A stretch of DNA of 24,684 bases from JAYQUR01 sp038133505 (GTDB taxonomy: Bacteria; Pseudomonadota; Alphaproteobacteria; MPNO01; UBA830). Made by a program: the position numbers and the translations under genes. This document shows positions 15,354 through 24,684 of this stretch, in pieces. A model generated the notes under the pieces. It was not told where the DNA came from, searched no databases, and worked only from the letters and a program-made list of their open reading frames with translations. The stretch covers positions 1-24,684 of the forward strand of contig JAYPTI010000028.1 of NCBI GenBank assembly GCA_038133505.1, given 5' to 3'. Within the stretch, counting starts at the first letter, position 1, and every line of letters starts with the position of its first letter.

Positions 15354-16337
15354 TCAGGCCCGGGCCGCCATCCGCCGCCGCACTTCCGCCGCGACGCGCG
15401 CCGTGTCGTCCAGAGGCTCGTAGGTCCATGTTTCAAGCGTGCCGTCGAACGGGCGCGTGATGCCGCGGGCGCGGAGACGGTCGTGGAAGCGGGCGAACTT
15501 GGCCGAGCCGCCTTCGAGCTCGATCACATAGACGGGCTTTCCGGTCGAGCACGCCTCCGAGACCATCGAGACCGAATCGGCGGTCACGGCGAGGACGTCG
15601 CCGAGGCCGAGCAGGCCGAAATAGGGGTTCTCGCCGCTGCCGTCCCAGAACCAGACGCTGCCCGTCCCGATCCCGTCGGCGAGCGCGTCGCGCAGGATCG
15701 CCTCGTTTGCGGCGCCGGTCCGCCGCGATGCGGTGATGGCGAGCCCGGCGCCGTGGTCGTCGCACAGCCGCCGCAGGTTCGCGGCGAGGCCGCGGGCGAC
15801 GGCCTCCGTCATCTTGTACTGCGCGTTGGAGCCGCCGATCAGCACCGAGACCAGCGGCCGCGGCAGGGGCGCGAGCAGGGACGCGAAGCGCTCCGCGCCC
15901 TCGGCGAGCTTTTCGGGCGTCACCCGGTGCAGCGCGCCGTCGGTCGCGATCACGTTCGGCCCGTCGACGCGGTCGTGCGCGGGGATCGCCAGCAGGTCGA
16001 ACCGGTCGCGGCCGGTCGTCGGGTTCTGGATCTGAACGCAGAAGGTGCGGCCGCCGCTGGCCTTCCGGATCGCGAGCGCGGGCGCCACCGTCTGGCGGCC
16101 GGTCGCGATCAGGAGGTCCGGCCAGGGCGGCGCGAGGGAATCGCCGTCGGGACCCGGGGCCGACAGCGGCGAGAGCCAGAGATGCGGCGGCAGGACCGAC
16201 CACGGGAAGCGCGGCGCGATGCGTTTCACGGCCGGCGCGAGGCCGAGCGCTTCGGCGAGACCGAGGCACTGGTTCTCCATGCCCGGCTTGCCGTCGGTGA
16301 GCACCCAGCAGCTGCCGATGGCGGGCGCATCCGTCAT
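15354..16337 (-). CDS. ELM1/DUF1022 family protein (GT-B-like)
   Basis: This 327-aa protein matches the family named for plant mitochondrial fission factor ELM1, which is widespread in alphaproteobacteria. Characteristic parts are WVLTDGKPGMENQCLGLAEAL near the N-terminus, LLIATGRQTVAPALAIRK, CVQIQNPTTGRDRFDLLAIPAHD, VLIGGSNAQYKMT and the C-terminal ADSVSMVSEACSTGKPVYVIEL. The last resembles the donor-binding half of GT-B glycosyltransferases, so nucleotide-sugar binding is often suspected. The bacterial function is not established. The start has no clear ribosome site. It is divergent from lrp across an AT-rich promoter region and is first in a minus-strand run leading to trxB-lysR. Confidence 0.9.
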   Translation of the reverse strand: MTDAPAIGSCWVLTDGKPGMENQCLGLAEALGLAPAVKRIAPRFPWSVLPPHLWLSPLSAPGPDGDSLAPPWPDLLIATGRQTVAPALAIRKASGGRTFCVQIQNPTTGRDRFDLLAIPAHDRVDGPNVIATDGALHRVTPEKLAEGAERFASLLAPLPRPLVSVLIGGSNAQYKMTEAVARGLAANLRRLCDDHGAGLAITASRRTGAANEAILRDALADGIGTGSVWFWDGSGENPYFGLLGLGDVLAVTADSVSMVSEACSTGKPVYVIELEGGSAKFARFHDRLRARGITRPFDGTLETWTYEPLDDTARVAAEVRRRMAARA

Positions 16338-16363
16338 GGGTGTCGGCGTTTTGCGGCGATTGT

Positions 16364-16399
16364 TTGAAATATTATTATCATTCTTTAAAATATAATTTC
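16364..16399. promoter_or_regulatory. AT-rich divergent promoter and possible Lrp/AsnC site
   Basis: On the plus strand, TTGAAA (16364-16369), a 16-base spacer and TAAAAT (16386-16391) form a good sigma-70-type promoter for lrp, with a start near 16398. The same 34 bases begin GAAAT and end ATTTC as an imperfect inverted repeat, the kind of A/T-rich site that Lrp/AsnC proteins bind. Autoregulation and control of the divergent ELM1 gene are inferred. Confidence 0.5.
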
Positions 16400-16413
16400 G
16401 TCTGCTGTCGGCG

Positions 16414-16481
16414 GTTCCGCGGCGTCGGCATGGCGGCGGTCCCCCTCCAACGGGAACGGGGACCGGGTGGGGCCGCGGAAC
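16414..16481 (+). other. Nested hairpin in the lrp leader
   Basis: GTTCCGCGGC (16414-16423) pairs perfectly with GCCGCGGAAC (16472-16481). Inside, GGTCCCC (16438-16444) pairs with GGGGACC (16458-16464). The structure ends 22 bases before the lrp ATG and would occupy most of the predicted leader. There is no T tract, so it is a structured leader rather than a terminator. Confidence 0.55.
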
Positions 16482-16503
16482 GATACCAGCGGATCATACG
16501 TCC

Positions 16504-16998
16504 ATGGCGCGAATCAAGCTCGACAAGATAGACCTGAAGATCCTTCGCGATCTGCAGGCCGACGGCCGCATCACCAATGTGGAGCTGGCCAAGAACGCCG
16601 GCATCTCGCCGCCGCCCTGCCTGCGCCGCGTCCGCGCGCTGGAGGAGACCGGCTGCATCCGCGGCTACCATGCCGACATCGATCCGGAGGCGCTGGGCTT
16701 CGGCGTGACCGTGTTCGCGCATGTCGGGCTGTCGAGCCAGGCGGAGGCGGACCTGATCGCCTTCGAGGAACGGGTCGCCGAATGGCCCGAGGTCCGCGAG
16801 TGCCACATGCTGGCCGGCGAGACAGACTTCCTGCTGAAGATCGTCGCGCCCGATTGGGACGCCTACCAGAAGTTCCTGACCTCGCGGCTGACGCCCGCGC
16901 CGAACGTCAGCGTGGTCAAGTCCGCGCTGGCGATCCGCACGTCGAAGAAGGCCGTCGGCGTTCCCGTCGACGTCGAGGCGGATTTTTCCAGGCGGTAG
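16504..16998 (+). CDS. Lrp/AsnC-family transcriptional regulator
   Basis: This 164-aa protein has the N-terminal helix-turn-helix (~5-50, LDKIDLKILRDLQADGRITN then LAKNAGISPPPCLRRVRALE) and the RAM ligand-binding domain (~68-145, VTVFAHVGL...VRECHMLAGETDFLLKIVAPD). Such proteins form octamers or hexadecamers and respond to amino acids. It lies divergent from the ELM1 gene and convergent with greA, with only six bases between the two stops. A Lrp-type gene near greA and trxB is, as I recall it, common in alphaproteobacteria. The start has only a weak ribosome site, and the mRNA leader is highly structured. Confidence 0.93.
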   Translation: MARIKLDKIDLKILRDLQADGRITNVELAKNAGISPPPCLRRVRALEETGCIRGYHADIDPEALGFGVTVFAHVGLSSQAEADLIAFEERVAEWPEVRECHMLAGETDFLLKIVAPDWDAYQKFLTSRLTPAPNVSVVKSALAIRTSKKAVGVPVDVEADFSRR

Positions 16999-17004
16999 AC
17001 GCCG

Positions 17005-17478
17005 TTACTTGTATTTGACCGACATGATCTCGTAGGACTTGGTGCCGCCGGGGGTGGTCACCTCGACCGAGTCGCCGACCGTCTTGCCGATCATGGCGCG
17101 CGCCATCGGCGAGGTGATCGAGAGCAGGCCCGACTTGATGTCGGCCTCGTGCTCGCCGACGACCTGGTAGGTCTTCTTCTCGTCGGTGTCCTCGTCGGCG
17201 ACGCGGATGGTCGCGCCGAACTTGATCACCTTGCCCTTGATCGCGGTCACGTCGATGACCTCGGCGCGGCTCAGCAGATCCTCGATATCGCCGACGCGGC
17301 CCTCGATGAAGGCCTGGCGCTCGCGCGCGGCGTGATACTCGGCGTTTTCCGACAGGTCGCCGTGCTCGCGCGCGGCCGCGATCGCCTTGATCACGTCAGG
17401 ACGTTCAATGGTCTTAAGCCGTTTAAGCTCCGTCTGGAGATCCTCGTAACCCTTCGAGGTCATCGGGGCTTTGTCCAT
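17005..17478 (-). CDS. greA: Transcription elongation factor GreA
   Basis: GreA enters the secondary channel of RNA polymerase and stimulates cleavage of backtracked RNA. The protein has the N-terminal coiled coil with the acidic tip D41/E44 (EHGDLSENAEYHAARERQ) and the C-terminal FKBP-like domain (ITSPMARAMIGKTVGDSVEV). The ATG at 17478 gives MDKAPMTSKGY, 157 aa, and puts the tip residues at 41 and 44 as in E. coli GreA, so it is preferred. A GTG at 17484, two codons earlier, is closer to AAGGA and is the alternative. The gene follows carB by about 80 bases on the same strand, the usual carB-greA order in alphaproteobacteria, and is probably co-transcribed with it. Confidence 0.96.
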   Translation of the reverse strand: MDKAPMTSKGYEDLQTELKRLKTIERPDVIKAIAAAREHGDLSENAEYHAARERQAFIEGRVGDIEDLLSRAEVIDVTAIKGKVIKFGATIRVADEDTDEKKTYQVVGEHEADIKSGLLSITSPMARAMIGKTVGDSVEVTTPGGTKSYEIMSVKYK

Positions 17479-17561
17479 TTCCACTCTATCCTTCGCACAA
17501 ATAGACCCTGCCCCGCAGACGTTCCGTCAGGAACCCTTGCGGTGCACGTGTCAGGTTGTCG

Positions 17562-20834
<3,273 letters not shown>

Positions 20835-20979
20835 CGCTCGCGTTGCTTCAGTCCCCGGCGGGTCGGGGAGGGGAGATCGGTCGGCGCATGAAATGAACCG
20901 GACGGTGTTTCCCACGACTCACGCGCCTGCGCAAGGGGGCAGCCGAGGTGATTATGGTTAACGCGTCTGGCGATCCCGT

Positions 20980-21005
20980 TTGACACGTGCCTGTCCTTGC
21001 AGGCA
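20980..21005 (+). promoter_or_regulatory. Candidate promoter/operator of the TRAP operon
   Basis: A perfect -35 hexamer TTGACA (20980-20985) is followed directly by an inverted repeat TGCCTG-N6-CAGGCA (20988-21005), which covers the spacer and -10 region. The -10 hexamer itself is poor. This arrangement fits a promoter controlled by a dimeric regulator, but no regulator gene is beside it. The dctP ATG is 71 bases downstream. Confidence 0.35.
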
Positions 21006-21075
21006 AGCTCACCTCGCTGAAACACGACTGCACAAGCAGCGTCGCTCCACATAACGGTATCCTGGGGAGGAAACC

Positions 21076-22065
21076 ATGAAACATCGTCTTGTAACGACGG
21101 CCCTTGCGGCCGGACTCACGTTTGCGTTCACCGCGGCCACCACGGCATCTGCGGCGGAAGTCAGCCTCAAGGGCGCCTACTTCATCAGCTCCAAGAAATC
21201 GCTGACCCGCCAGGCGTTCGACTCCTTCGTCGACAAGATCAATGCCGACGGCAAGGGCCTGGTCACGGTCAGCTCGGTCGTGGGTCAGGAAGCGATCCCG
21301 TCGCGCCAGCAGGGCAACGCGGTGAAGAGCGGCCTGATCGATTTCTGCGGTACGCCGCCGGCCTATATGGCGAACCTCGTCAAGCTTGCGACCGGCTTCA
21401 CGCCGACGACCAAGCCGGTGCAGGAGATGCGCAAGAACGGCGCGTTCGACATCTTCCAGGACCTGTTCACCAAGCAGGCCAACATGCACCTGCTGTCGGC
21501 CTTCGGCGGCACGATCGAGTTCCACCTCTACCTGAACAAGAAGATCTCGAAGATCAGCGACTTCAAGGGCATGAAGCTGCGGACGTCGAACACCTACAAG
21601 GCGTTCTTCGATGCGCTCGGCGCGCGCACGCTGCAGATGCCGCGTCGCGAAATCTTCACGGCGATGGAACGCGGCGCGGTCGACGGCTTCGCCAATCTCG
21701 ATTCGGAGGTGATGGCGCTCGGCTGGCATGAAGTGTCGAAGTACAAGATCAGCCCCGGCTTCTACCATCCGATCATCATCGTCGGCATCAACGTCGACAA
21801 GTGGAAGAGCCTCGACTCGAAGCAGCAGGGCGTGCTGACGAACGCCGGCCTCTATCTCGAGAACGAGCTGTCGGCCAGCCTCGGCAAGCAGGACCGCGAG
21901 ATCGGCAACCAGCTCGTCACCCAGAAGGGCATGGAGCTGATCAAGCTTCCCGACGCGGACGCCAAGGAGTTCCTGCGGCTCGCCACCAAGGCGCAGTGGG
22001 ACGTGGTCGAGAAGCGCGATCCCGTCATCGGCAAGAAGCTCCGCTCGCTGATCGGCGATCAATAA
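21076..22065 (+). CDS. TRAP transporter substrate-binding protein, DctP type
   Basis: This 329-aa periplasmic protein has a Sec signal peptide (1-27, cleavage after ASA). It has the DctP fold: VSLKGAYFIS as first strand, GQEAIPSRQQGNAVKSGLIDF, the lobe-linking FKGMKLRTSNTYKAFFDALGA with R169 as the usual carboxylate-binding arginine, and EIFTAMERGAVDGFANLDSEV. It captures a small organic acid for the DctQM permease; the ligand cannot be assigned from sequence. GGGGAGG precedes the ATG. It is the first gene of a dctP-dctQ-dctM operon and is separated from dctQ by a large hairpin. Confidence 0.93.
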   Translation: MKHRLVTTALAAGLTFAFTAATTASAAEVSLKGAYFISSKKSLTRQAFDSFVDKINADGKGLVTVSSVVGQEAIPSRQQGNAVKSGLIDFCGTPPAYMANLVKLATGFTPTTKPVQEMRKNGAFDIFQDLFTKQANMHLLSAFGGTIEFHLYLNKKISKISDFKGMKLRTSNTYKAFFDALGARTLQMPRREIFTAMERGAVDGFANLDSEVMALGWHEVSKYKISPGFYHPIIIVGINVDKWKSLDSKQQGVLTNAGLYLENELSASLGKQDREIGNQLVTQKGMELIKLPDADAKEFLRLATKAQWDVVEKRDPVIGKKLRSLIGDQ

Positions 22066-22083
22066 GCCGAAGCGTCGCCTTCA

Positions 22084-22138
22084 ACGGCGTATACCTGACG
22101 ACGCCCCGGGGACCGAGTGTCCCCGGGGCGAACGCCGT
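22084..22138 (+). other. Two-tier intercistronic hairpin after dctP
   Basis: An 11-bp perfect stem GCCCCGGGGAC/GTCCCCGGGGC with loop CGAGT (22103-22129) is enclosed by ACGGCGT/ACGCCGT (22084-22090, 22132-22138). No T tract follows. It probably protects the 3' end of a processed dctP message or attenuates transcription into dctQM, giving more binding protein than permease. Confidence 0.6.
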
Positions 22139-22186
22139 ATCTGAAACCTGACATTCGAGGGGGGTCCCGGCAGGGACAACCGGCCC

Positions 22187-22711
22187 ATGAAGAAACTGGG
22201 ACTGGCGTTCGACAAGGTGCTGGAAATCGCCGGCATCATTCCGGGTATCATCATCGCTCTTCTGGCTGTCGGAGTCGCCGCGGAGGTTTTCGCGCGCAAC
22301 TTCGACATGTCCGGCTTCTACTGGATGCTGGAAGCGGTGGAATACGGTCTATTGCTCCTGACGATGCTGGGGACGGCCTACGTGCTGTCCATCGGCCGGC
22401 ACGTCACGGTGGACCTCGTCGTCGGAGGGTTGCCCCCCGGCCCAAAACGCTGGTTCCGGATCTGCATCAATATTTTCGTCGTCGTCGTCTCCGCCGTGAT
22501 CTTCTGGTATGGGATCGTTACCGCGCACCAGGCCTTCGTGGAGGATTCGACGCTCTACAAATCCTTCGAGATCAAGGAATGGTGGCCGGCTTCGGTGGTT
22601 CCGGTCGGCATGGGCCTGTTCCTGATCGAGGCGATCCGCCAGCTCTGGATATCGATCTTCCATCCCGAGGAGGCGACCGAGGTCCCCTCCGAAACGAACG
22701 AGGTGTTCTGA
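22187..22711 (+). CDS. TRAP transporter small permease subunit, DctQ type
   Basis: This 174-aa membrane protein has four predicted helices: ~15-36 (IAGIIPGIIIALLAVGVAAEVF), ~48-68, ~90-112 (ICINIFVVVVSAVIFWYGIV) and ~132-155. The DctQ signature includes R37-N38 after helix 1, YGLLLLTMLGTAYVLSIGRHVTVDLV and the EWWPASVVPVGM segment. It pairs with the large permease to import solute driven by a sodium gradient. A hairpin GTCCC-GGCA-GGGAC (22164-22177) covers the AGGGA ribosome site ten bases before the ATG. Three bases separate its stop from dctM. Confidence 0.92.
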   Translation: MKKLGLAFDKVLEIAGIIPGIIIALLAVGVAAEVFARNFDMSGFYWMLEAVEYGLLLLTMLGTAYVLSIGRHVTVDLVVGGLPPGPKRWFRICINIFVVVVSAVIFWYGIVTAHQAFVEDSTLYKSFEIKEWWPASVVPVGMGLFLIEAIRQLWISIFHPEEATEVPSETNEVF

Positions 22712-22714
22712 GCC

Positions 22715-24031
22715 ATGGAATGGTACTGGGCCCTCATATTCCTGCTCGGGATGGTCATGATCCCGATGTTTCTCGGCGTTCCCGTCGCCATCGCCTTCTT
22801 CGGCGCCAACGTGATCGGCGCGATGACCTTCCTCGGCGGCGAGGCGGGGCTGATCCAGCTCGAACGCAACATGGTCGAGGGGCTGGTGCGGTTCGCGCTC
22901 GCTCCCGTCGCGATGTTCATCCTGATGGGCGAGATCCTGTTCCATACCGGGATCGCGTTCCGCGCCATCGACGCCGTCGACAAGCTGATCGCCAAGGTGC
23001 CGGGTCGCCTGTCGCTCGTCGCCGTCGCCGGCGGCACCGTGTTCTCCACCCTGTCCGGTTCGTCGATGGCGAATACCGCGCTCCTCGGCACCACGCTGAT
23101 GCCCGAGATGCAGAAGCGCGGCTATCACCGCTCGATGGCGATGGGGCCGATTCTCGGGACCGGCGGCATCGCGATGCTGATCCCGCCGTCGTCGCTGGCG
23201 GTGCTGCTCGGCAGCCTGTCGGGCATTTCGATCGCCGGTATCCTGATCGCCGGGGCGATCCCCGGCGTCATCATGGCGGTCGTCCATTTCACCTACGTGA
23301 TGATCCGCTGCAAGCTGAACCCGACGCTGGCGCCCGCCTACGACATGCCGCCGATGACGGTGTGGGAGCGCGTCCGCCCGGTGCTGATCTACGTCGTGCC
23401 GCTTCTCAGCCTGTTCGGCGTCGTCGTGGGCTCAATCCTGGTCGGCGTCGCGACCCCGACCGAATCCGCCTCGCTCGGCGCCCTCGGCGCGGTCGTCGCC
23501 GCAGCCTGCTACCGCGGGCTGACCTGGAAAGGCCTGTGGCGCGCGATGGTGGAGACCGGCAAGCTGACGGTGATGATCTACTTCATCATCGCCGCATCGC
23601 TGACCTTCTCGCAGATACTGTCGTTCTCCGGCGCAACCACCGGCCTGCTGTCGCTCATGCGCGAGATCGACCCGACGCCGCTCAGCCTGATCTTCGGCAT
23701 GATGATCCTGATGCTGGTCATGGGCTGCTTCATGGACCCGGTGTCGATCATGCTGATCACGCTGCCGTTCTTCATTCCGATCGCCGAGGTCATCAAGATC
23801 GACCTGATCTGGTTCGGCGTCCTGATGCTGCTGGCTCTTGAGATCGGCCAGACGACGCCGCCATTCGGCATGTTGCTGTTCGTGATGAGGGGCGTCGCTC
23901 CACCGAGCATCACGATGAAGCACATCTATGCCGCGGTGACACCGTTCGTGCTGCTCGAGATCGGCATCCTGCTGTTCCTCGTGCTGGTGCCCGAAGCGGT
24001 GACCTGGCTGCCGGAGCTGATGGCGGGGTAG
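22715..24031 (+). CDS. TRAP transporter large permease subunit, DctM type
   Basis: This 438-aa protein has about a dozen hydrophobic helices across its length. Family motifs include FLGVPVAIAFFGANVIGAM near the N-terminus, the LSGSSMANTALLGTTLMPEM segment with Ser/Asn-rich reentrant hairpin, GTGGIAMLIPPSSLAVLLG, GVATPTESASLGALGAV, LVMGCFMDPVSIMLITLPFF and EIGQTTPPFGMLLFVMRG. It is the sodium-coupled channel half of the transporter. The ATG lies four bases after the start of the dctQ stop codon, so translation is probably coupled. A short GGCGC/GCGCC hairpin (24035-24047) follows the stop but has no T tract. Confidence 0.95.
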   Translation: MEWYWALIFLLGMVMIPMFLGVPVAIAFFGANVIGAMTFLGGEAGLIQLERNMVEGLVRFALAPVAMFILMGEILFHTGIAFRAIDAVDKLIAKVPGRLSLVAVAGGTVFSTLSGSSMANTALLGTTLMPEMQKRGYHRSMAMGPILGTGGIAMLIPPSSLAVLLGSLSGISIAGILIAGAIPGVIMAVVHFTYVMIRCKLNPTLAPAYDMPPMTVWERVRPVLIYVVPLLSLFGVVVGSILVGVATPTESASLGALGAVVAAACYRGLTWKGLWRAMVETGKLTVMIYFIIAASLTFSQILSFSGATTGLLSLMREIDPTPLSLIFGMMILMLVMGCFMDPVSIMLITLPFFIPIAEVIKIDLIWFGVLMLLALEIGQTTPPFGMLLFVMRGVAPPSITMKHIYAAVTPFVLLEIGILLFLVLVPEAVTWLPELMAG

Positions 24032-24113
24032 GCGGGCGCGTCGCGCCGGCGTTCTAGTCGCTTGCGTCGGCCTTCCTGACTGGCAGCGCGGACCTGATGC
24101 GGTCCTGCCGGCC

Positions 24114-24566
24114 TTGCATGCCGTGCGCGCCGCGCCGCGCCGGGCGCCCTCCGGCCGGGAGGCTCTGTTGACGCCCTGTCAGGCCCTGCAGGGGACTTCG
24201 GACGGCGCCGTCCTGATCGTCAACGACGATCCGGTCATCGCCGCGCGGATTTCAGATGCCGCGGCGGCGCTCTGCTACGCGCCGAGGCATATCCCCGACA
24301 CCCGCGAATTCGCTGCGGTCTACGATGCCGCGGAACCCGTCGCCATCTTCCTCGAACTATTCATGCCCCGGATCGACGGCTTCGAGATCATCAGCTGGCT
24401 GATTGCGAACGACAACCGGGTGCCCGTGACGGTTACCGCCCGGATCGAACCCGTGATCGCCGACGCCGCCGTCGCGGTGGCGCGGAACGCAGGCCACTTC
24501 GAGATCGGAATTCCCGACCACCCCATCAGCCCGGACCGCATCCGCGCGGCGCTCGCGGGGGCTTAG
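24114..24566 (+). CDS. Receiver-like protein lacking the phospho-acceptor aspartate
   Basis: This short protein (150 aa from ATG 24114) is a single CheY-like receiver domain with no output domain. AVLIVNDDP gives the acidic pair D38/D39, and FLELFMPRIDGFEIISWL aligns with the usual phospho-site segment but has Glu (E81) where Asp is expected. T108 (PVTVTAR) fits the conserved Thr/Ser, and the usual KP dipeptide is H137-P138 (PDHPIS). It is therefore a pseudo-receiver, unlikely to be phosphorylated normally and possibly fixed in an active-like form by the Glu. The first ~18 residues look unlike a receiver. A TTG at 24168 has GGGAGG six bases upstream and may be the true start (132 aa). It is not clearly part of the TRAP operon. 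Confidence 0.7.
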   Translation: MHAVRAAPRRAPSGREALLTPCQALQGTSDGAVLIVNDDPVIAARISDAAAALCYAPRHIPDTREFAAVYDAAEPVAIFLELFMPRIDGFEIISWLIANDNRVPVTVTARIEPVIADAAVAVARNAGHFEIGIPDHPISPDRIRAALAGA

Positions 24567-24592
24567 GGGGTAAGAAAGACCGGCTACAGCGG

Positions 24593-24684
24593 CTAGTAGA
24601 TCCGTTTCAGCGGCACGAGCTGCTTTGTCTCCATATCCAGATTGTCGTAGTGCTCGATGAGGGCGTCGACTAGATCGTCGAGAG
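24593..24684 (-). CDS. 3' end of an unidentified minus-strand gene
   Basis: From the right edge the minus strand encodes about 30 residues (LDDLVDALIEHYDNLDMETK, then QLVPLKRIY) before TAG at 24595-24593. The codon pattern is gene-like and the end is neat, 26 bases after the convergent receiver gene. The fragment is too short to name. The ...VPLKRIY end resembles C-termini of some large helicase/nuclease proteins, but this is only an impression. Confidence 0.45.
   Translation of the reverse strand, partial: LDDLVDALIEHYDNLDMETKQLVPLKRIY

Noticed and set aside
20835..20915. 27-codon N-terminal extension of carB
   Set aside because: MPKRTDIES is the usual family start, and the extension looks like non-coding DNA.
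20968..21000. Sigma-54 promoter before dctP
   Set aside because: TGGCG is present, but no GC follows at the required 10-base spacing.

Overview
The window looks like a chromosomal segment of a high-GC alphaproteobacterium. This rests on the gene order carB-greA-lrp-trxB-lysR, consensus-type CtrA and FNR/FixK boxes, a TRAP uptake operon, a marine-type sortase-target protein and codon use strongly biased to G/C at third positions. I cannot name the genus. No rRNA, tRNA, CRISPR array, insertion sequence or integrase gene was seen.

Left part (1-5.6 kb): a VIT/vWA secreted protein on the minus strand runs off the left edge. Divergent to it is a hemerythrin-like protein preceded by a perfect FNR-type box. 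A class-I aspartate aminotransferase follows. It converges with a membrane hybrid histidine kinase so tightly that one CTAG supplies both stop codons.

Regulatory hub and surface gene (5.55-7.15 kb): the AT-richer gap upstream of the kinase holds two CtrA-type boxes and an FNR-like box, followed by an 88-aa HicA-like small protein. A PEP-CTERM-type secreted protein on the minus strand is preceded by a near-consensus sigma-54 promoter.

Middle (7.15-10.6 kb): an EF-G paralogue of the EF-G2 type (catalytic His replaced by Ser), an MsrP-type periplasmic molybdoenzyme without an adjacent msrQ, then about 290 bp packed with hairpins. On the minus strand this gap looks like a roughly 150-nt structured RNA ending in a strong intrinsic terminator.

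Minus-strand run (10.6-16.3 kb): read from its 5' side, this is an ELM1/DUF1022 protein, a 2-oxoglutarate/Fe(II) oxygenase, an unrecognised 635-aa protein, thioredoxin reductase and a LysR regulator. An Lrp/AsnC regulator diverges from it behind an AT-rich promoter and a large nested leader hairpin. The three genes between lrp and trxB look like an accessory cassette inside an otherwise familiar order.

Right part (17-24.7 kb): carB and greA lie on the minus strand. A three-gene TRAP operon (dctP-dctQ-dctM) reads divergently, with a large hairpin between the binding protein and the permease genes. A small receiver-like protein lacking the phospho-acceptor Asp follows, and the last codons of a minus-strand gene lie at the right edge.

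The most promising leads are the candidate structured RNA at about 10.33-10.48 kb, the sigma-54/PEP-CTERM pairing, the FNR and CtrA sites, and the unknown 635-aa protein with its oxygenase and ELM1 neighbours.
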